Shown piece by piece: positions 24,303-32,506 of a DNA stretch of 64,000 nucleotides; position 1 is the first letter of the stretch; every line of letters starts with the position of its first letter. The notes beneath the pieces were generated by a model. That model saw only the letters and a list, made by a program, of their open reading frames with translations, was not told where the DNA came from and made no database searches. Source of the DNA: Nocardioides baculatus (GTDB taxonomy: Bacteria > Actinomycetota > Actinomycetes > Propionibacteriales > Nocardioidaceae); NCBI RefSeq assembly GCF_016735675.1, contig NZ_JAERSG010000004.1, positions 62,001 to 126,000 of the forward strand, in the 5' to 3' direction. A program made the position numbers and the translations under genes.

Positions 24303-24760
24303 TGCTCTTCTGGAGCGTCTTCGGCGCCTCGATCGCCTCGGCGCTGCTGCCGCTCATCAACATCGAGGCCATCCTCGCGGTCTCGATCAGCCAGGCGCCG
24401 TCGCACGCCTGGCTGCTGGTCATCGCGGCCACGATCGGCCAGATGGTCGGCAAGGTCCTCTGGTACTGGGGCGGCATGCACATCGAGCGCGCCCCCTGGG
24501 TGAGCCGTCAGCTCGACAAGCCGAAGGCCAAGGCGTCGCTCGAGCGGTGGCACGAGCGCGCGGAGGGGCGGCCGTGGTTCACGGCCGCGCTGCTCTTCGT
24601 CTCCGCGGCCACCGGCTTCCCGCCGTACGCCATCACGGCGGTGCTGGCCGGCACCCTCCGCGTGCCGTTCTGGATCTTCCTGGTGACCGGCACCCTCGGG
24701 CGCGGGCTGCGGTTCTGGGCCGTCGTCTACGGCACGTCGTCCGTGCTCGGCTTCTTCTGA
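24302..24760 (+). CDS. Small VTT/DedA-like membrane protein
   Basis: A 152-residue membrane protein. The segment AILAVSISQAPSHAWLLVIAATIGQMVGKVLWYWGGMHIERAP resembles the core of VTT-domain proteins, and ATGFPPYAITAVLAGTLRVPFWIFLVTGTLGRGLRFWAVVYG resembles their re-entrant loop with a conserved Gly-Arg. It is shorter than full DedA proteins (about 200 residues). The ATG shares its A with the stop of the CDP-alcohol phosphotransferase gene, so both are made together. A lipid scrambling or transport role alongside the phospholipid enzyme is an inference from context and family. Confidence 0.75.
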   Translation: MLFWSVFGASIASALLPLINIEAILAVSISQAPSHAWLLVIAATIGQMVGKVLWYWGGMHIERAPWVSRQLDKPKAKASLERWHERAEGRPWFTAALLFVSAATGFPPYAITAVLAGTLRVPFWIFLVTGTLGRGLRFWAVVYGTSSVLGFF

Positions 24761-24764
24761 GGGA

Positions 24765-25970
24765 TCACTCCGCCGCGGACCACGCCTGGCGCAGCGACAC
24801 CCGGCCGCCGGTCTGCAGCAGGGCTCGACGGTAGAGCTTCTCCCCCACCCACACGGTGACCGCGGCGAAGGCGGCGAGCAGCCCGAGCGCGACGAGCGGC
24901 TCCCACCACTCCACCCCACCCGCGAGGATCCGCTTCGGCATCACGACCGCCGAGACCGGCGGGATGAAGGACGCGATGACCTGCGCCCGACCGTCGAGCG
25001 ACAGGCCGCCGAAGAACATCACGAGCATCAGCATCGTCAGCGGGGTCGACGTCGCCTGGAGGTCCTCGGTGCGCGAGGCCAGCGAGCCCGCGACGGCCCA
25101 GAGGCAGGCGAGCGCGACGAACCCGGCGAGGAAGAAGCCGATGAACCACGCCGTCGGCCCGGAGAGCGCCGGCAGGTAGGACTTGTAGGAGGTGAACGAC
25201 ATCCCGACCAGCCCCACGACGAGGTAGACGAGCAGCTGGATGACGGCGAGCGCGGTGTTGCCGAGCACCTTGCCGGCGAGCAGGTGCCGCAGCGGGATCG
25301 CGGCCGCGATGATCTCGACGATGCGGCTCTGCTTCTCCTCGATCACCGACGACGCGAGCTGCATGCCGAAGATGAGGGCCGCGAAGTAGAACAGGAAGAC
25401 GAAGGCGAACCCCACGACCTCCGCGACGGCGGCCTTCTCGGCGTCCCCGCGGAGGAAGTTCGTGCTGACGCTGCTGCCGGCCTCGAGCGCGTCGACGGTC
25501 GTGCCGGCGCCCGCCGCGTTGTCGGCCAGCACCTGCTGGCGTACGACGACCTGCGCCGCGTCGGTCAGCGACTCCTGCTCGCTCGACTCGGACGTCAGCT
25601 GCCACCCGTCGTCGCCCGGGTGCAGCCAGGCGTCGACCTCGTCGTCGCGCAGCGCCGTCTCGGCGGCCGTGTCGTCGGCCAGCTCGACCACCTCGACCTC
25701 GAGCCGGTCGTCGACCTGCGAGGCGTTGTCCGCGATCGCCGTCGCCATCGCGACGGCGTCCGGGGTGGCGCCGAGCGTGGCGGTCTCGGTCTTCTCGTCC
25801 TGCCAGGCGGTGAACCCGAGGAAGCCCACGATCATCACGACCATCAGCAGCGTCCCGATGAGGAAGGACTTGTCGGTGATGCGGGAGACGACCTCGCGAC
25901 GCGTGACCAGCAGCCAGGCGGGCTCGGTGTTCCTGACCGCATTCCTGTCGGTGTTCTTCTCGGTGTTCAT
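24765..25970 (-). CDS. ABC-2 type exporter permease (NatB-like)
   Basis: A 401-residue permease. After a short Asn/Lys-rich start, LLVTRREVVSRITDKSFLIGTLLMVVMIVGFLGFT is the first helix. A large extracytoplasmic domain (residues 55-180) follows, then five helices, starting VAEVVGFAFVFLFYFAALIFGMQLASSVIEEKQSRIVEIIAAAIPLRHLLAGKVLGNT. The IEEKQSRIVEI stretch is the hallmark of NatB/ABC-2 sodium-exporter-like permeases. It is the last gene of a four-gene unit, with its ATG overlapping the ATPase stop (ATGA). The substrate may be Na+, a drug or a peptide; it is not visible. Confidence 0.9.
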   Translation of the reverse strand: MNTEKNTDRNAVRNTEPAWLLVTRREVVSRITDKSFLIGTLLMVVMIVGFLGFTAWQDEKTETATLGATPDAVAMATAIADNASQVDDRLEVEVVELADDTAAETALRDDEVDAWLHPGDDGWQLTSESSEQESLTDAAQVVVRQQVLADNAAGAGTTVDALEAGSSVSTNFLRGDAEKAAVAEVVGFAFVFLFYFAALIFGMQLASSVIEEKQSRIVEIIAAAIPLRHLLAGKVLGNTALAVIQLLVYLVVGLVGMSFTSYKSYLPALSGPTAWFIGFFLAGFVALACLWAVAGSLASRTEDLQATSTPLTMLMLVMFFGGLSLDGRAQVIASFIPPVSAVVMPKRILAGGVEWWEPLVALGLLAAFAAVTVWVGEKLYRRALLQTGGRVSLRQAWSAAE

Positions 25971-26848
25971 GCGGTGGCCTCCCGGTAGATCTCGCTGAGC
26001 GCCGGGCGGACCCGGACGAACTCGTGGACGGCGCCGCGGCGCGTGGCCTCGGCGACCAGCTGCTGCTCGGCGCCGTCGGTGGCGACCTCGACCAGCGCGG
26101 TGGTGCCGTCGAGGTCGAGGACGTCGAGCCCCGCCTGGTCGCGCACCCAACCGGCGTCGCCGCCGAGGACGAGGCGGAAGCGCGGCACCCCCGCGTCGCG
26201 CAGCTCCGCCACCGTCCCGGCGGCGACCCGGCGGCCGTTGGCCAGCACGACAAGGCGGTCGCACAGGCGCTCCACCAGGTCGAGCTGGTGGCTGGAGAAG
26301 AGGACCGGGATCCCGTCGCGGGTGTACTCCCGGAGCAGGTCGACCATCGAGTCGACGGCGACCGGGTCGAGGCCGGAGAAGGGCTCGTCGAGGACGAGCG
26401 CGGCCGGCTTCGGCAGCACGGAGGCGATGATCTGCACGCGCTGCTGGTTGCCCAGCGACAGCTTCTCGAGGTGGTCCTTGGTCCGCTCGCCGAGGCCGAA
26501 GCGCTCCAGCAGCTCCTGCACCTGCGTCCGCGCCTCGACCCGCCCCATGCCCTTGAGCTGGGCGACGTACACGAGCTGGTCGAGGATCGGCTGCTTCGGG
26601 TACAGGCCGCGCTCCTCCGGCATGTAGCCGAAGGTGCGGCGGTCCAGCCGCGTGATCGGGCTGCCCCGCCACAGCACCTCCCCGCCGTTGATGCCGAGCA
26701 CGCCCATGACCATCCGCATGGTCGTGGTCTTGCCGGCGCCGTTGGCACCGACGAAGCCGGTCATCTGACCGGCCGGCACCTCGAACGACACGTGGTCCAC
26801 GGCGGTGGTGTCACCGAACCGTCTGGTCAGCTCCCGGATCTCCAGCAT
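25967..26848 (-). CDS. ABC transporter ATP-binding protein (NatA-like)
   Basis: A 293-residue ATPase. Walker A is FVGANGAGKTTTMRMVMGV, the signature is LSLGNQQRVQIIASVL, and Walker B with the catalytic Glu is AALVLDEPFSGLDPVAV. SSHQLDLVERLCDRLVVLANGRRVAAG holds the switch His. The C-terminal 80 residues form the DUF4162-like extension common to NatA-type exporters (VRPALSEIYREATA at the end). It works with the adjoining permease. The ATG at 26848 has TAGCGT 6 nt upstream, so the pair can also be transcribed apart from the two-component genes. Confidence 0.95.
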   Translation of the reverse strand: MLEIRELTRRFGDTTAVDHVSFEVPAGQMTGFVGANGAGKTTTMRMVMGVLGINGGEVLWRGSPITRLDRRTFGYMPEERGLYPKQPILDQLVYVAQLKGMGRVEARTQVQELLERFGLGERTKDHLEKLSLGNQQRVQIIASVLPKPAALVLDEPFSGLDPVAVDSMVDLLREYTRDGIPVLFSSHQLDLVERLCDRLVVLANGRRVAAGTVAELRDAGVPRFRLVLGGDAGWVRDQAGLDVLDLDGTTALVEVATDGAEQQLVAEATRRGAVHEFVRVRPALSEIYREATA

Positions 26849-26860
26849 GCCTCGACGCTA
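26849..26860 (-). promoter_or_regulatory. Predicted leaderless -10 of the natAB-like exporter genes
   Basis: TAGCGT on the minus strand (26860-26855) is 6 nt before the ATG at 26848. The 51-bp gap between regulator and exporter is where the response regulator might act. Confidence 0.5.
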
Positions 26861-26899
26861 GGGGGCCCGTGCGCCGAGCGGATCCGTCGTGCGGATGGA

Positions 26900-27571
26900 T
26901 CACTCCTCCGCCGGGAGGATGAGTCCGGCCTCGTAGGCGTAGATCACGGCCTGCACGCGGTCGCGCAGGTGCAGCTTGGCGAGCACGTTGGAGACGTGCG
27001 TCTTGACCGTCGCCTCGCCGAGGACGAGGTCGGCGGCGATCTCGGCGTTGGACAGCCCGCGTCCGAGCAGCACCAGGACCTCCCGCTCGCGGGCGGTCAG
27101 GTGCGCGAGCCCGGCCGGCTCGGGGCGCTCGGCGCGGTCGGCGGCCTCGCCGGCCATCCGGCCGATCACGCGCCGGGTCACCTCCGGCGCGAGCAGCGCG
27201 TGACCGCGCCCGGCAGCGCGTACGGCGTCGAGCAGCTGCTCCGGACCGGCGTTCTTCAGCAGGAACCCGCTGGCACCTGCCTGGAGGGCGTCGAAGAGGT
27301 AGTCGTCGCGGTCGAAGGTCGTCACGATCACGACGTGCCCGAGGTCGTCGGCGACGAGGTGGCGGGTGGCCTCGATGCCGTCCATCCGCGGCATCTGGAC
27401 GTCCATCAGCACGACGTCGGGGCGGGTCGCACGCGCCTGCTCGATCGCCTCGAGCCCGTCAGCGGCCTCGCCGACGACCTCGATGTCGTCCTCGACCGAG
27501 AGCACCATCGCGAAGCCGGAGCGCACCATCGCGTGGTCGTCGACGAGCAGCACCCGGAGCCTGTCCGTCAC
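26900..27571 (-). CDS. NarL/LuxR-family response regulator
   Basis: A 223-residue two-domain regulator. The receiver has VLLVDDHAMVRSGF with the acidic pocket, the phospho-acceptor Asp57 in DVVLMDVQMPRMDG, and the Lys of ASGFLLKNAG. The LuxR helix-turn-helix is LTAREREVLVLLGRGLSNAEIAADLVLGEATVKTHVSNVLAKLHLRDR. It is translated from an ATG overlapping the kinase stop (ATGA). Its likely target is the ABC exporter directly downstream. Confidence 0.96.
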   Translation of the reverse strand: MTDRLRVLLVDDHAMVRSGFAMVLSVEDDIEVVGEAADGLEAIEQARATRPDVVLMDVQMPRMDGIEATRHLVADDLGHVVIVTTFDRDDYLFDALQAGASGFLLKNAGPEQLLDAVRAAGRGHALLAPEVTRRVIGRMAGEAADRAERPEPAGLAHLTAREREVLVLLGRGLSNAEIAADLVLGEATVKTHVSNVLAKLHLRDRVQAVIYAYEAGLILPAEE

Positions 27572-28896
27572 GAGGAGGCCCCCAGGGGGTAGCGGACCCG
27601 CACCCGGTAGCCGCCGGTGACGCGGGGGCCGATGTCCACCTGGCCCTCGTGCGTCGCGGCGCGCTCGCGGATGCCGAGCTGGCCGAGCCCGCTGCCGGAC
27701 GTGCCGTGGCGGGGACGGCCGTTGTCGACCACCTCGACCTCGGCGTACGCGTGCTCGTCCACCCGTACGACGACGGAGACGGTGTCGGCGGTCGAGTGGC
27801 GGCGGACGTTGGTGAGGGCCTCCTGGACGGTCCGGAACACCGCGAGGCCGATGCCGCGAGGCAGCCGGGAGGCGGCACCGTCCTGCTCCTCGACCACGTC
27901 AAGGCTCACGGTTAGGCCCTGACCGTGCACCTCGGCGACCAGGCGCGGGATGTCGTCGATGCCGGCGTCGGTCGTACGCGCGCCGCTGCCGTCGTCGGCT
28001 CCCTCACCGCCGCCCTCCCTCAGCGTGCCCAGCAGTCGTCGCATCTGCGTGACCGCGTCGCGGGAGGCCTCCTCGACGTGGGAGAGGGCCGTCCGCGCGG
28101 CGTCGGGGTCGCGGTCGAGCACGCGTCGTGCGGCTCCGGCCTGGATGCCCATCGCCGAGACCCCGTGGGCGACGACGTCGTGCAGGTCGCGGGCGATCCG
28201 CAGGCGCTCGTCGACGACCGCCTGCTCGCGCAGCCGGCCGGCCTGGCCGGCGATGGTGAGCGCCTGGTCCTCGAGGCGGGCACGCTGGCGGGCGGCCCGC
28301 CACGAGACGCCGCCACCCGCGATGGCGCCGCCGAAGTAGATCGCGTTGATCAGCAGGGTGATGGTGATGGCGGCCGGGATCGGCGCGAAGACGCCGGTCG
28401 TCTCGCTCAGGTCCTCCTCGTCGAGCCACTCCTGGACGGCCGATCCGAGGGCGAACTGCCACGTCAGCCAGGCGAACATGAACAGCACGATCGAGCACAC
28501 GACCAGCGCCATGGCGCGCCGGTCGCGCGCCCACGCGACGCCGGAGAGCAGGGCGACGAAGTAGATGATCTGCAGCGACAGCTGGCCCATGACCTCGGGC
28601 ATCGTCACGCCCGCCACGAACATGTGCAGCGCCGCCAGCAGCGCGATCGTCAACGGCCACCGCCGCCGGCCGAGGAGCAGCACGGCACCAGTCGACACGG
28701 CGAACCACTCGGTCCACACCGGGACGTCCGTGTTCTCCAGCCCGCCCGAGCTGCGCACCAGCTCCAGCGCCAGCAGGCTGACCGCCTCGACACCGGCGGC
28801 GAGCACCACGTCCTGCCGCCCGATCGCGGGCCGCGGCCGCTCCCACGGGTCGTCCACGCCGAACCACGTCAGCACGCGCTCGATCAGGGACGGCAT
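27568..28896 (-). CDS. Sensor histidine kinase (HisKA_3, NarL-type partner)
   Basis: A 442-residue kinase with five or six N-terminal transmembrane helices (residues 35-195) and no large sensor domain. The dimerisation/phospho-acceptor motif ERLRIARDLHDVVAHGVSAMGIQAGAARRVL has His239. The catalytic HATPase domain includes RGIGLAVFRTVQEALTNVRRHS and GSGLGQLGIRERAATHEGQVDIG. It probably senses a membrane or envelope signal and phosphorylates the downstream LuxR-type regulator. TACCCT lies 6 nt before the ATG. It is divergent from the uncharacterised gene at 28967. Confidence 0.95.
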   Translation of the reverse strand: MPSLIERVLTWFGVDDPWERPRPAIGRQDVVLAAGVEAVSLLALELVRSSGGLENTDVPVWTEWFAVSTGAVLLLGRRRWPLTIALLAALHMFVAGVTMPEVMGQLSLQIIYFVALLSGVAWARDRRAMALVVCSIVLFMFAWLTWQFALGSAVQEWLDEEDLSETTGVFAPIPAAITITLLINAIYFGGAIAGGGVSWRAARQRARLEDQALTIAGQAGRLREQAVVDERLRIARDLHDVVAHGVSAMGIQAGAARRVLDRDPDAARTALSHVEEASRDAVTQMRRLLGTLREGGGEGADDGSGARTTDAGIDDIPRLVAEVHGQGLTVSLDVVEEQDGAASRLPRGIGLAVFRTVQEALTNVRRHSTADTVSVVVRVDEHAYAEVEVVDNGRPRHGTSGSGLGQLGIRERAATHEGQVDIGPRVTGGYRVRVRYPLGASS

Positions 28897-28966
28897 GCGC
28901 CGAGGGTAGAGCGCCGCTCCCCCGTCCGGATCCGTCGGGAGGTGGAGATGCCGCTACCGTCCCGGC
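28897..28966. promoter_or_regulatory. Divergent pair of predicted leaderless promoters
   Basis: On the minus strand TACCCT (28908-28903) is 6 nt before the kinase ATG at 28896. On the plus strand TACCGT (28955-28960) is 6 nt before the ATG at 28967. No palindrome is evident between them. Confidence 0.5.
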
Positions 28967-29668
28967 ATGGCCACCGCCGTGACGCCGGACGACCTCGACT
29001 GGGTCGCGGACGCGTTACGGCGCCGCCGTGAGGCGCTGGTGCCGCACGCGCCGGTCTTCTGGCGACCGGCACCCGACGCGGACGCCCGCCACCGGTCGTA
29101 CCTCCATCACCTCCTCACCGACGGTGGCGCCCGGGCCTGGCGTACGTCCGCCTCGGTGCTGATCGCGGCGCCGGCGCGCGAGGGGTGGCTCGTCGACGAC
29201 TTCGCATGCGTGGAGGACGGGATCGAGCTCTGGAACGCCTTCGCCACCGCGTGCGCGGGTGACGAGGTCCGGTTCGTGGCCCCGACCTACGAGACCGCGA
29301 GGGCCGCGCACGCGGCAACCGCCGGGTTGGAGATCGCCGAGTCGTGGTGGCTGCGCGAGCTCGACGGCTCCGGCGGCGGCACGCCGGGAGTCGAGGTCGA
29401 CCTGCCGGGAGCGGACGCAGCGACCGTGGCCGCACCGCCGGTCTACGCCCCGCCGGGGCCGATGCTGTTCCTGCCGAGCGTGACCGACGGGGCCGCCCTG
29501 CCGGACGCGGTGGACCGGGCTCCCACCCTCGGCTGTGCCGGCGTGGTGGTGAGCCAGCGGGCCGGCGACCAGCTCGACGCAGCCCTTGGCGACGCTGGCT
29601 TCCGCCGCCACTGCGACTTCTTCGAGGGCGTGGTCCGGGCGATCGACGGTGGAGCCAGGAGCCGGTAG
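28967..29668 (+). CDS. Uncharacterised protein, faintly GNAT-like
   Basis: A 233-residue soluble protein I do not recognise. Segments such as ASVLIAAPAREGWLVDDFACVEDGIELWNAFATACAGDEVRFVAPTYETARAAHAATAGLEIAESWWLREL resemble the two strand-helix units of a degenerate GNAT fold. The C-terminal third (LGCAGVVVSQRAGDQLDAALGDAGFRRHCDFFEGVV) looks like another such unit. No catalytic motif stands out. The last eight codons and the stop fall inside REP-like copy 3, so the C-terminus (AIDGGARSR) may be repeat-derived. It is monocistronic and convergent with the next acyl-CoA dehydrogenase. Confidence 0.6.
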   Translation: MATAVTPDDLDWVADALRRRREALVPHAPVFWRPAPDADARHRSYLHHLLTDGGARAWRTSASVLIAAPAREGWLVDDFACVEDGIELWNAFATACAGDEVRFVAPTYETARAAHAATAGLEIAESWWLRELDGSGGGTPGVEVDLPGADAATVAAPPVYAPPGPMLFLPSVTDGAALPDAVDRAPTLGCAGVVVSQRAGDQLDAALGDAGFRRHCDFFEGVVRAIDGGARSR

Positions 29669-29691
29669 GTCGGGCCGCGGGCTCCACTGTC
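29643..29691 (-). repeat. REP-like palindromic repeat, copy 3 (inverted orientation)
   Basis: Read on the minus strand this copy has GACAGTGGAGCC, the core CGGCCCGACCTA and GGCTCCACCGTCGA, matching copies 1 and 2. It lies between two convergent genes and supplies the end of the upstream one, so it could serve as a bidirectional terminator. Confidence 0.75.
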
Positions 29692-29726
29692 CGGCTGCCG
29701 GGCTCCCTCCACCCAGCGAGTGGGCC

Positions 29727-30923
29727 TCACTCGACCGGCAGGCCGAGCCCCCGCGCGATGAGCATCCGCTGGACCTCGGAGGTCCCCTCGCCGATCTCGA
29801 GCACCTTGGCGTCGCGGTAGAACCGGACGACGGGGTACTCCTCCATGAAGCCGTAGCCGCCGAAGACCTGCGTGGCGATGCGGGTCGCGGTGACGGCGGA
29901 CTCGGTCGTGTAGAGCTTGGCGACGGCGGCGGCCTGCTTGAAGGCGGCCATCGAGACCTGGTGCCCGGCGTCCATCGCGTCCTTCATCGCGGCCGCCTTG
30001 TAGGTCAGCAGGCGCGAGGCGTCGAGCATCACCTGGAGGTCGGAGACCTGGAAGGCGAGGCCCTGCTTGCGGCCGATGGGGCCGCCGAAGGTCTGGCGCT
30101 CGCCGGCGTACTGCAGGGACATGTCGAGGCAGGCCTGGATGCAGCCCACCGCGAGGGCGGCGATGGCGACGCGACCGTCGTCGAGGGTCGCGAGGAACTG
30201 GGCGTAGCCGCGGCCGCGCTCGCCGAGCAGGTTGGCCTCGGGGACGCGGGCGTCCTCGAACGACAGCGGGTGCGTGTCGGAGGCGTGCCAGCCGAGCTTG
30301 TCGTAGGCCTTCTCGGCGGTGAAGCCGGGCGTGTCCGACGGCACGATGATCGTGGAAATCTCCGGGCGACCGTCCTCGCGCTCGCCGGTGCGGGCGGTGA
30401 CGGTGACCAGCGAGGTGATCGACGAGCCCGAGTTGGTGATGAACTGCTTGGCGCCGTTGACGACCCACTCGCCGTCGTCGAGGACGGCCTTGGTCCTGGT
30501 CGCGCCGGCGTCGGAGCCGGCACCGGGCTCGGTGAGGCCGAAGCCGGCGATCTTCTCGCCGGCGACGAGGGCGGGGAGCCACTCCGCCTTCTGCTCGTCG
30601 GTGCCGTAGGTGAGGATCGGGTTGATGCCGAGGCCGACCGCGGCCTCGAGCGTGATGCCCATCGACTGGTCGACGCGGCCGATCTCCTCGATCGCCAGGC
30701 ACAGCGACGTGAAGCCGCCGTCCTCGCCGGCCATCCCGGCTCCGCCGAACTCCTCCGGCGCGGTGAGCCCCATCAGGCCGAGCTGGCCCATCTGGTGCAC
30801 GACGTCGGTCGGGAAGTGGTGCTCGCGGTCCCACTGCGCGGCGTGCGGCGCGATCTCCTTCTCGGCGAAGTCGCGGACGCTGCGGCGGAACTGCTCGTGC
30901 TCGGGGGACAGCTCGAAGGTCAT
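29727..30923 (-). CDS. Acyl-CoA dehydrogenase
   Basis: A 398-residue family member. FELSPEHEQFRRSVRDFAEKEIAPHAAQWDREHHFPTD opens it. GFGLTEPGAGSDAGATRTKA and FITNSGSSITSLVTV are the flavin-domain signatures. QVFGGYGFMEEYPVVRFYRDAKVLEIGEGTSEVQRMLIARGL closes it, with the GEGTSEVQR Glu as likely base. This is the short/branched-chain type rather than the VLCAD type. TAGTCT stands 6 nt before the ATG, and an 18-bp palindrome covers the -35 region, so a TetR-like repressor probably controls it. It shares only the family fold with the dehydrogenase at 8547-9719. Confidence 0.93.
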   Translation of the reverse strand: MTFELSPEHEQFRRSVRDFAEKEIAPHAAQWDREHHFPTDVVHQMGQLGLMGLTAPEEFGGAGMAGEDGGFTSLCLAIEEIGRVDQSMGITLEAAVGLGINPILTYGTDEQKAEWLPALVAGEKIAGFGLTEPGAGSDAGATRTKAVLDDGEWVVNGAKQFITNSGSSITSLVTVTARTGEREDGRPEISTIIVPSDTPGFTAEKAYDKLGWHASDTHPLSFEDARVPEANLLGERGRGYAQFLATLDDGRVAIAALAVGCIQACLDMSLQYAGERQTFGGPIGRKQGLAFQVSDLQVMLDASRLLTYKAAAMKDAMDAGHQVSMAAFKQAAAVAKLYTTESAVTATRIATQVFGGYGFMEEYPVVRFYRDAKVLEIGEGTSEVQRMLIARGLGLPVE

Positions 30924-30987
30924 GGACCGAGACTAGCGCCACAGGTTAGCGATCGCTAACCATGCGTGGACGTCGTACCCTCGCGCG
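30924..30987. promoter_or_regulatory. Shared palindromic operator between two divergent leaderless promoters
   Basis: GGTTAGCGATCGCTAACC (30944-30961) is a perfect 18-bp palindrome. On its left, minus-strand TAGTCT (30935-30930) precedes the dehydrogenase ATG by 6 nt. On its right, TACCCT (30976-30981) precedes the phosphatase GTG (30988) by 6 nt. The palindrome lies 8 and 14 bp from the two hexamers, across both -35 zones. Confidence 0.7.
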
Positions 30988-32394
30988 GTGAAGCGGCTCC
31001 CCCTCGTCACCCTCGCGGTCGGCACGGCACTCGGCCTCGCCGTCGGCGTGGCCGGGACGCTGGCGTACGACGCCTCGCCCGACGACACGGACGCACCGAC
31101 GACCGGACCGACCGACGGACCGACGACGCAGCCGTCCGCCGAGCCGGGCCAGGCGGCGCCGCGGAGCGTGATCCTCCTGATCGGCGACGGCATGGACGAC
31201 TCGATGATCACCGCCGCCCGCAACTACTCCGTCGGCGCGGCCGGGCGCCTCGTGCTGGACGGGCTGCCGGCGACGGGCGCGATGACGACGTACGGCCTGG
31301 TGCCGGGGCCGGGCCCGGACCACGCGATCGACTACGTGTCGGACTCGGCGGCCACCGCGAGCGGGTTCTCCACCGGCGTGAAGACCATCGACGGCCGCAT
31401 CTCGCAGGGACCGTCGGACGCGACGGTCGTCCCCGGCGAGGACCACGAGACCGTGCTCGAGGCCTTCGCGCGGGCCGGCAAGCGGACCGGCAACGTCTCG
31501 ACCGCCGACATCACCGACGCCACCCCGGCCGCCGCCGCGACCCACGTCAACGACCGGACCTGCCAGGACCCGACCACGATGTCCGCCTGCCCCGCGGCGC
31601 TGAAGTCGGCCGGCGGTCGCGGATCGATCGCCGAGCAGCTCCTCGACGCGGGAGTCGACCTCCTGCTCGGCGGGGGTCAGCAGCGGTTCGACCGGGCGCT
31701 GGAGGACGGATCGGCGAGCCTGCTCGACCACGCCACGACGGACCGCGGCTACCGGTCCGTGCGGACGGCTGACGAGCTCGCCGCCGTCGACGACCTCGCC
31801 GGTGGCCGGCTGCTGGGGCTGTTCGCCCCGGTCCACCTGACCCGGAAGTACGCCCCGCTCGAGGCGCGGCCCGGCGGCGCCACCACCGCCGACGGCCGGT
31901 GCGTCGAGCAGGACCGAGGGACCGAGCCGACGGTCGCCCAGATGACGTCGACCGCCCTCGACCTCCTCGATGACCCCGATGGCTTCTTCCTCCAGGTCGA
32001 GGCCGCCAGCGTCGACAAGGCCGAGCACGAGCGCGACATCTGCGGGGCGATCGGCGAGCTCGAGGACCTCGACGAGGCGGTGGAGACAGCGCTCGACTAC
32101 CAGGGCGAGCACCCCGACACGCTCGTCGTCGTCACCGGCGACCACGCCCACTCGACGCAGATCGTCATGGACGACAAGGGCGGCATCGACACCGCCACGG
32201 TCACCACCGCCGACGGCGACCCGATGACCGTCGCCTACTCCACGGCGTACCGCGAAGCCACCGACGGCAAGGAACGAGGCAAGGCCACCCACACGGGCAC
32301 CCAGATCCGCGTCGCCGCGATCGGACCGGGGGCCGAGCGGGTCACCGGCGTCATCGACCAGACCGAGCTCCACGCGATCATGCTGGGCCAGTGA
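30988..32394 (+). CDS. Secreted alkaline phosphatase (PhoA superfamily)
   Basis: A 468-residue exported enzyme. The N-terminus (KRLPLVTLAVGTALGLAVGVAGTLAY) is a signal or anchor segment, then a Thr/Pro-rich linker (residues 30-58). SVILLIGDGMDDSMITAARNY holds the first metal Asp. DYVSDSAATASGFSTGVKT has the nucleophilic Ser of the DSA motif. VEAASVDKAEHERD and VVVTGDHAHSTQIV supply further zinc ligands. It hydrolyses phosphomonoesters outside the cell. The start is GTG with TACCCT 6 nt upstream. No Pho box is apparent; the nearby palindrome is shared with the acyl-CoA dehydrogenase. About 110 bp separate it from the iron operon. Confidence 0.93.
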   Translation: MKRLPLVTLAVGTALGLAVGVAGTLAYDASPDDTDAPTTGPTDGPTTQPSAEPGQAAPRSVILLIGDGMDDSMITAARNYSVGAAGRLVLDGLPATGAMTTYGLVPGPGPDHAIDYVSDSAATASGFSTGVKTIDGRISQGPSDATVVPGEDHETVLEAFARAGKRTGNVSTADITDATPAAAATHVNDRTCQDPTTMSACPAALKSAGGRGSIAEQLLDAGVDLLLGGGQQRFDRALEDGSASLLDHATTDRGYRSVRTADELAAVDDLAGGRLLGLFAPVHLTRKYAPLEARPGGATTADGRCVEQDRGTEPTVAQMTSTALDLLDDPDGFFLQVEAASVDKAEHERDICGAIGELEDLDEAVETALDYQGEHPDTLVVVTGDHAHSTQIVMDDKGGIDTATVTTADGDPMTVAYSTAYREATDGKERGKATHTGTQIRVAAIGPGAERVTGVIDQTELHAIMLGQ

Positions 32395-32438
32395 AGGACG
32401 CGAGTGAGGGACGCGGGTGAGGGGTGCACCACACACGA

Positions 32439-32482
32439 TTGCCACACCCCCGCGACTCGGGTCTAAGGTGAGGCAACCCTAA
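32439..32482 (+). promoter_or_regulatory. Iron-operon promoter with DmdR/IdeR iron box
   Basis: TAAGGTGAGGCAACCCTAA (32464-32482) matches 15 of 19 positions of the IdeR/DmdR1 consensus TTAGGTTAGGCTAACCTAA. TTGCCA (32439-32444) is a plausible -35. TAAGGT at the left of the box is a TAnnnT -10 at 19 bp spacing. Repressor binding with Fe(II) would cover the -10. Confidence 0.8.
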
Positions 32483-32506
32483 GCAACTCGTGAAGGACCC
32501 ACCCCC

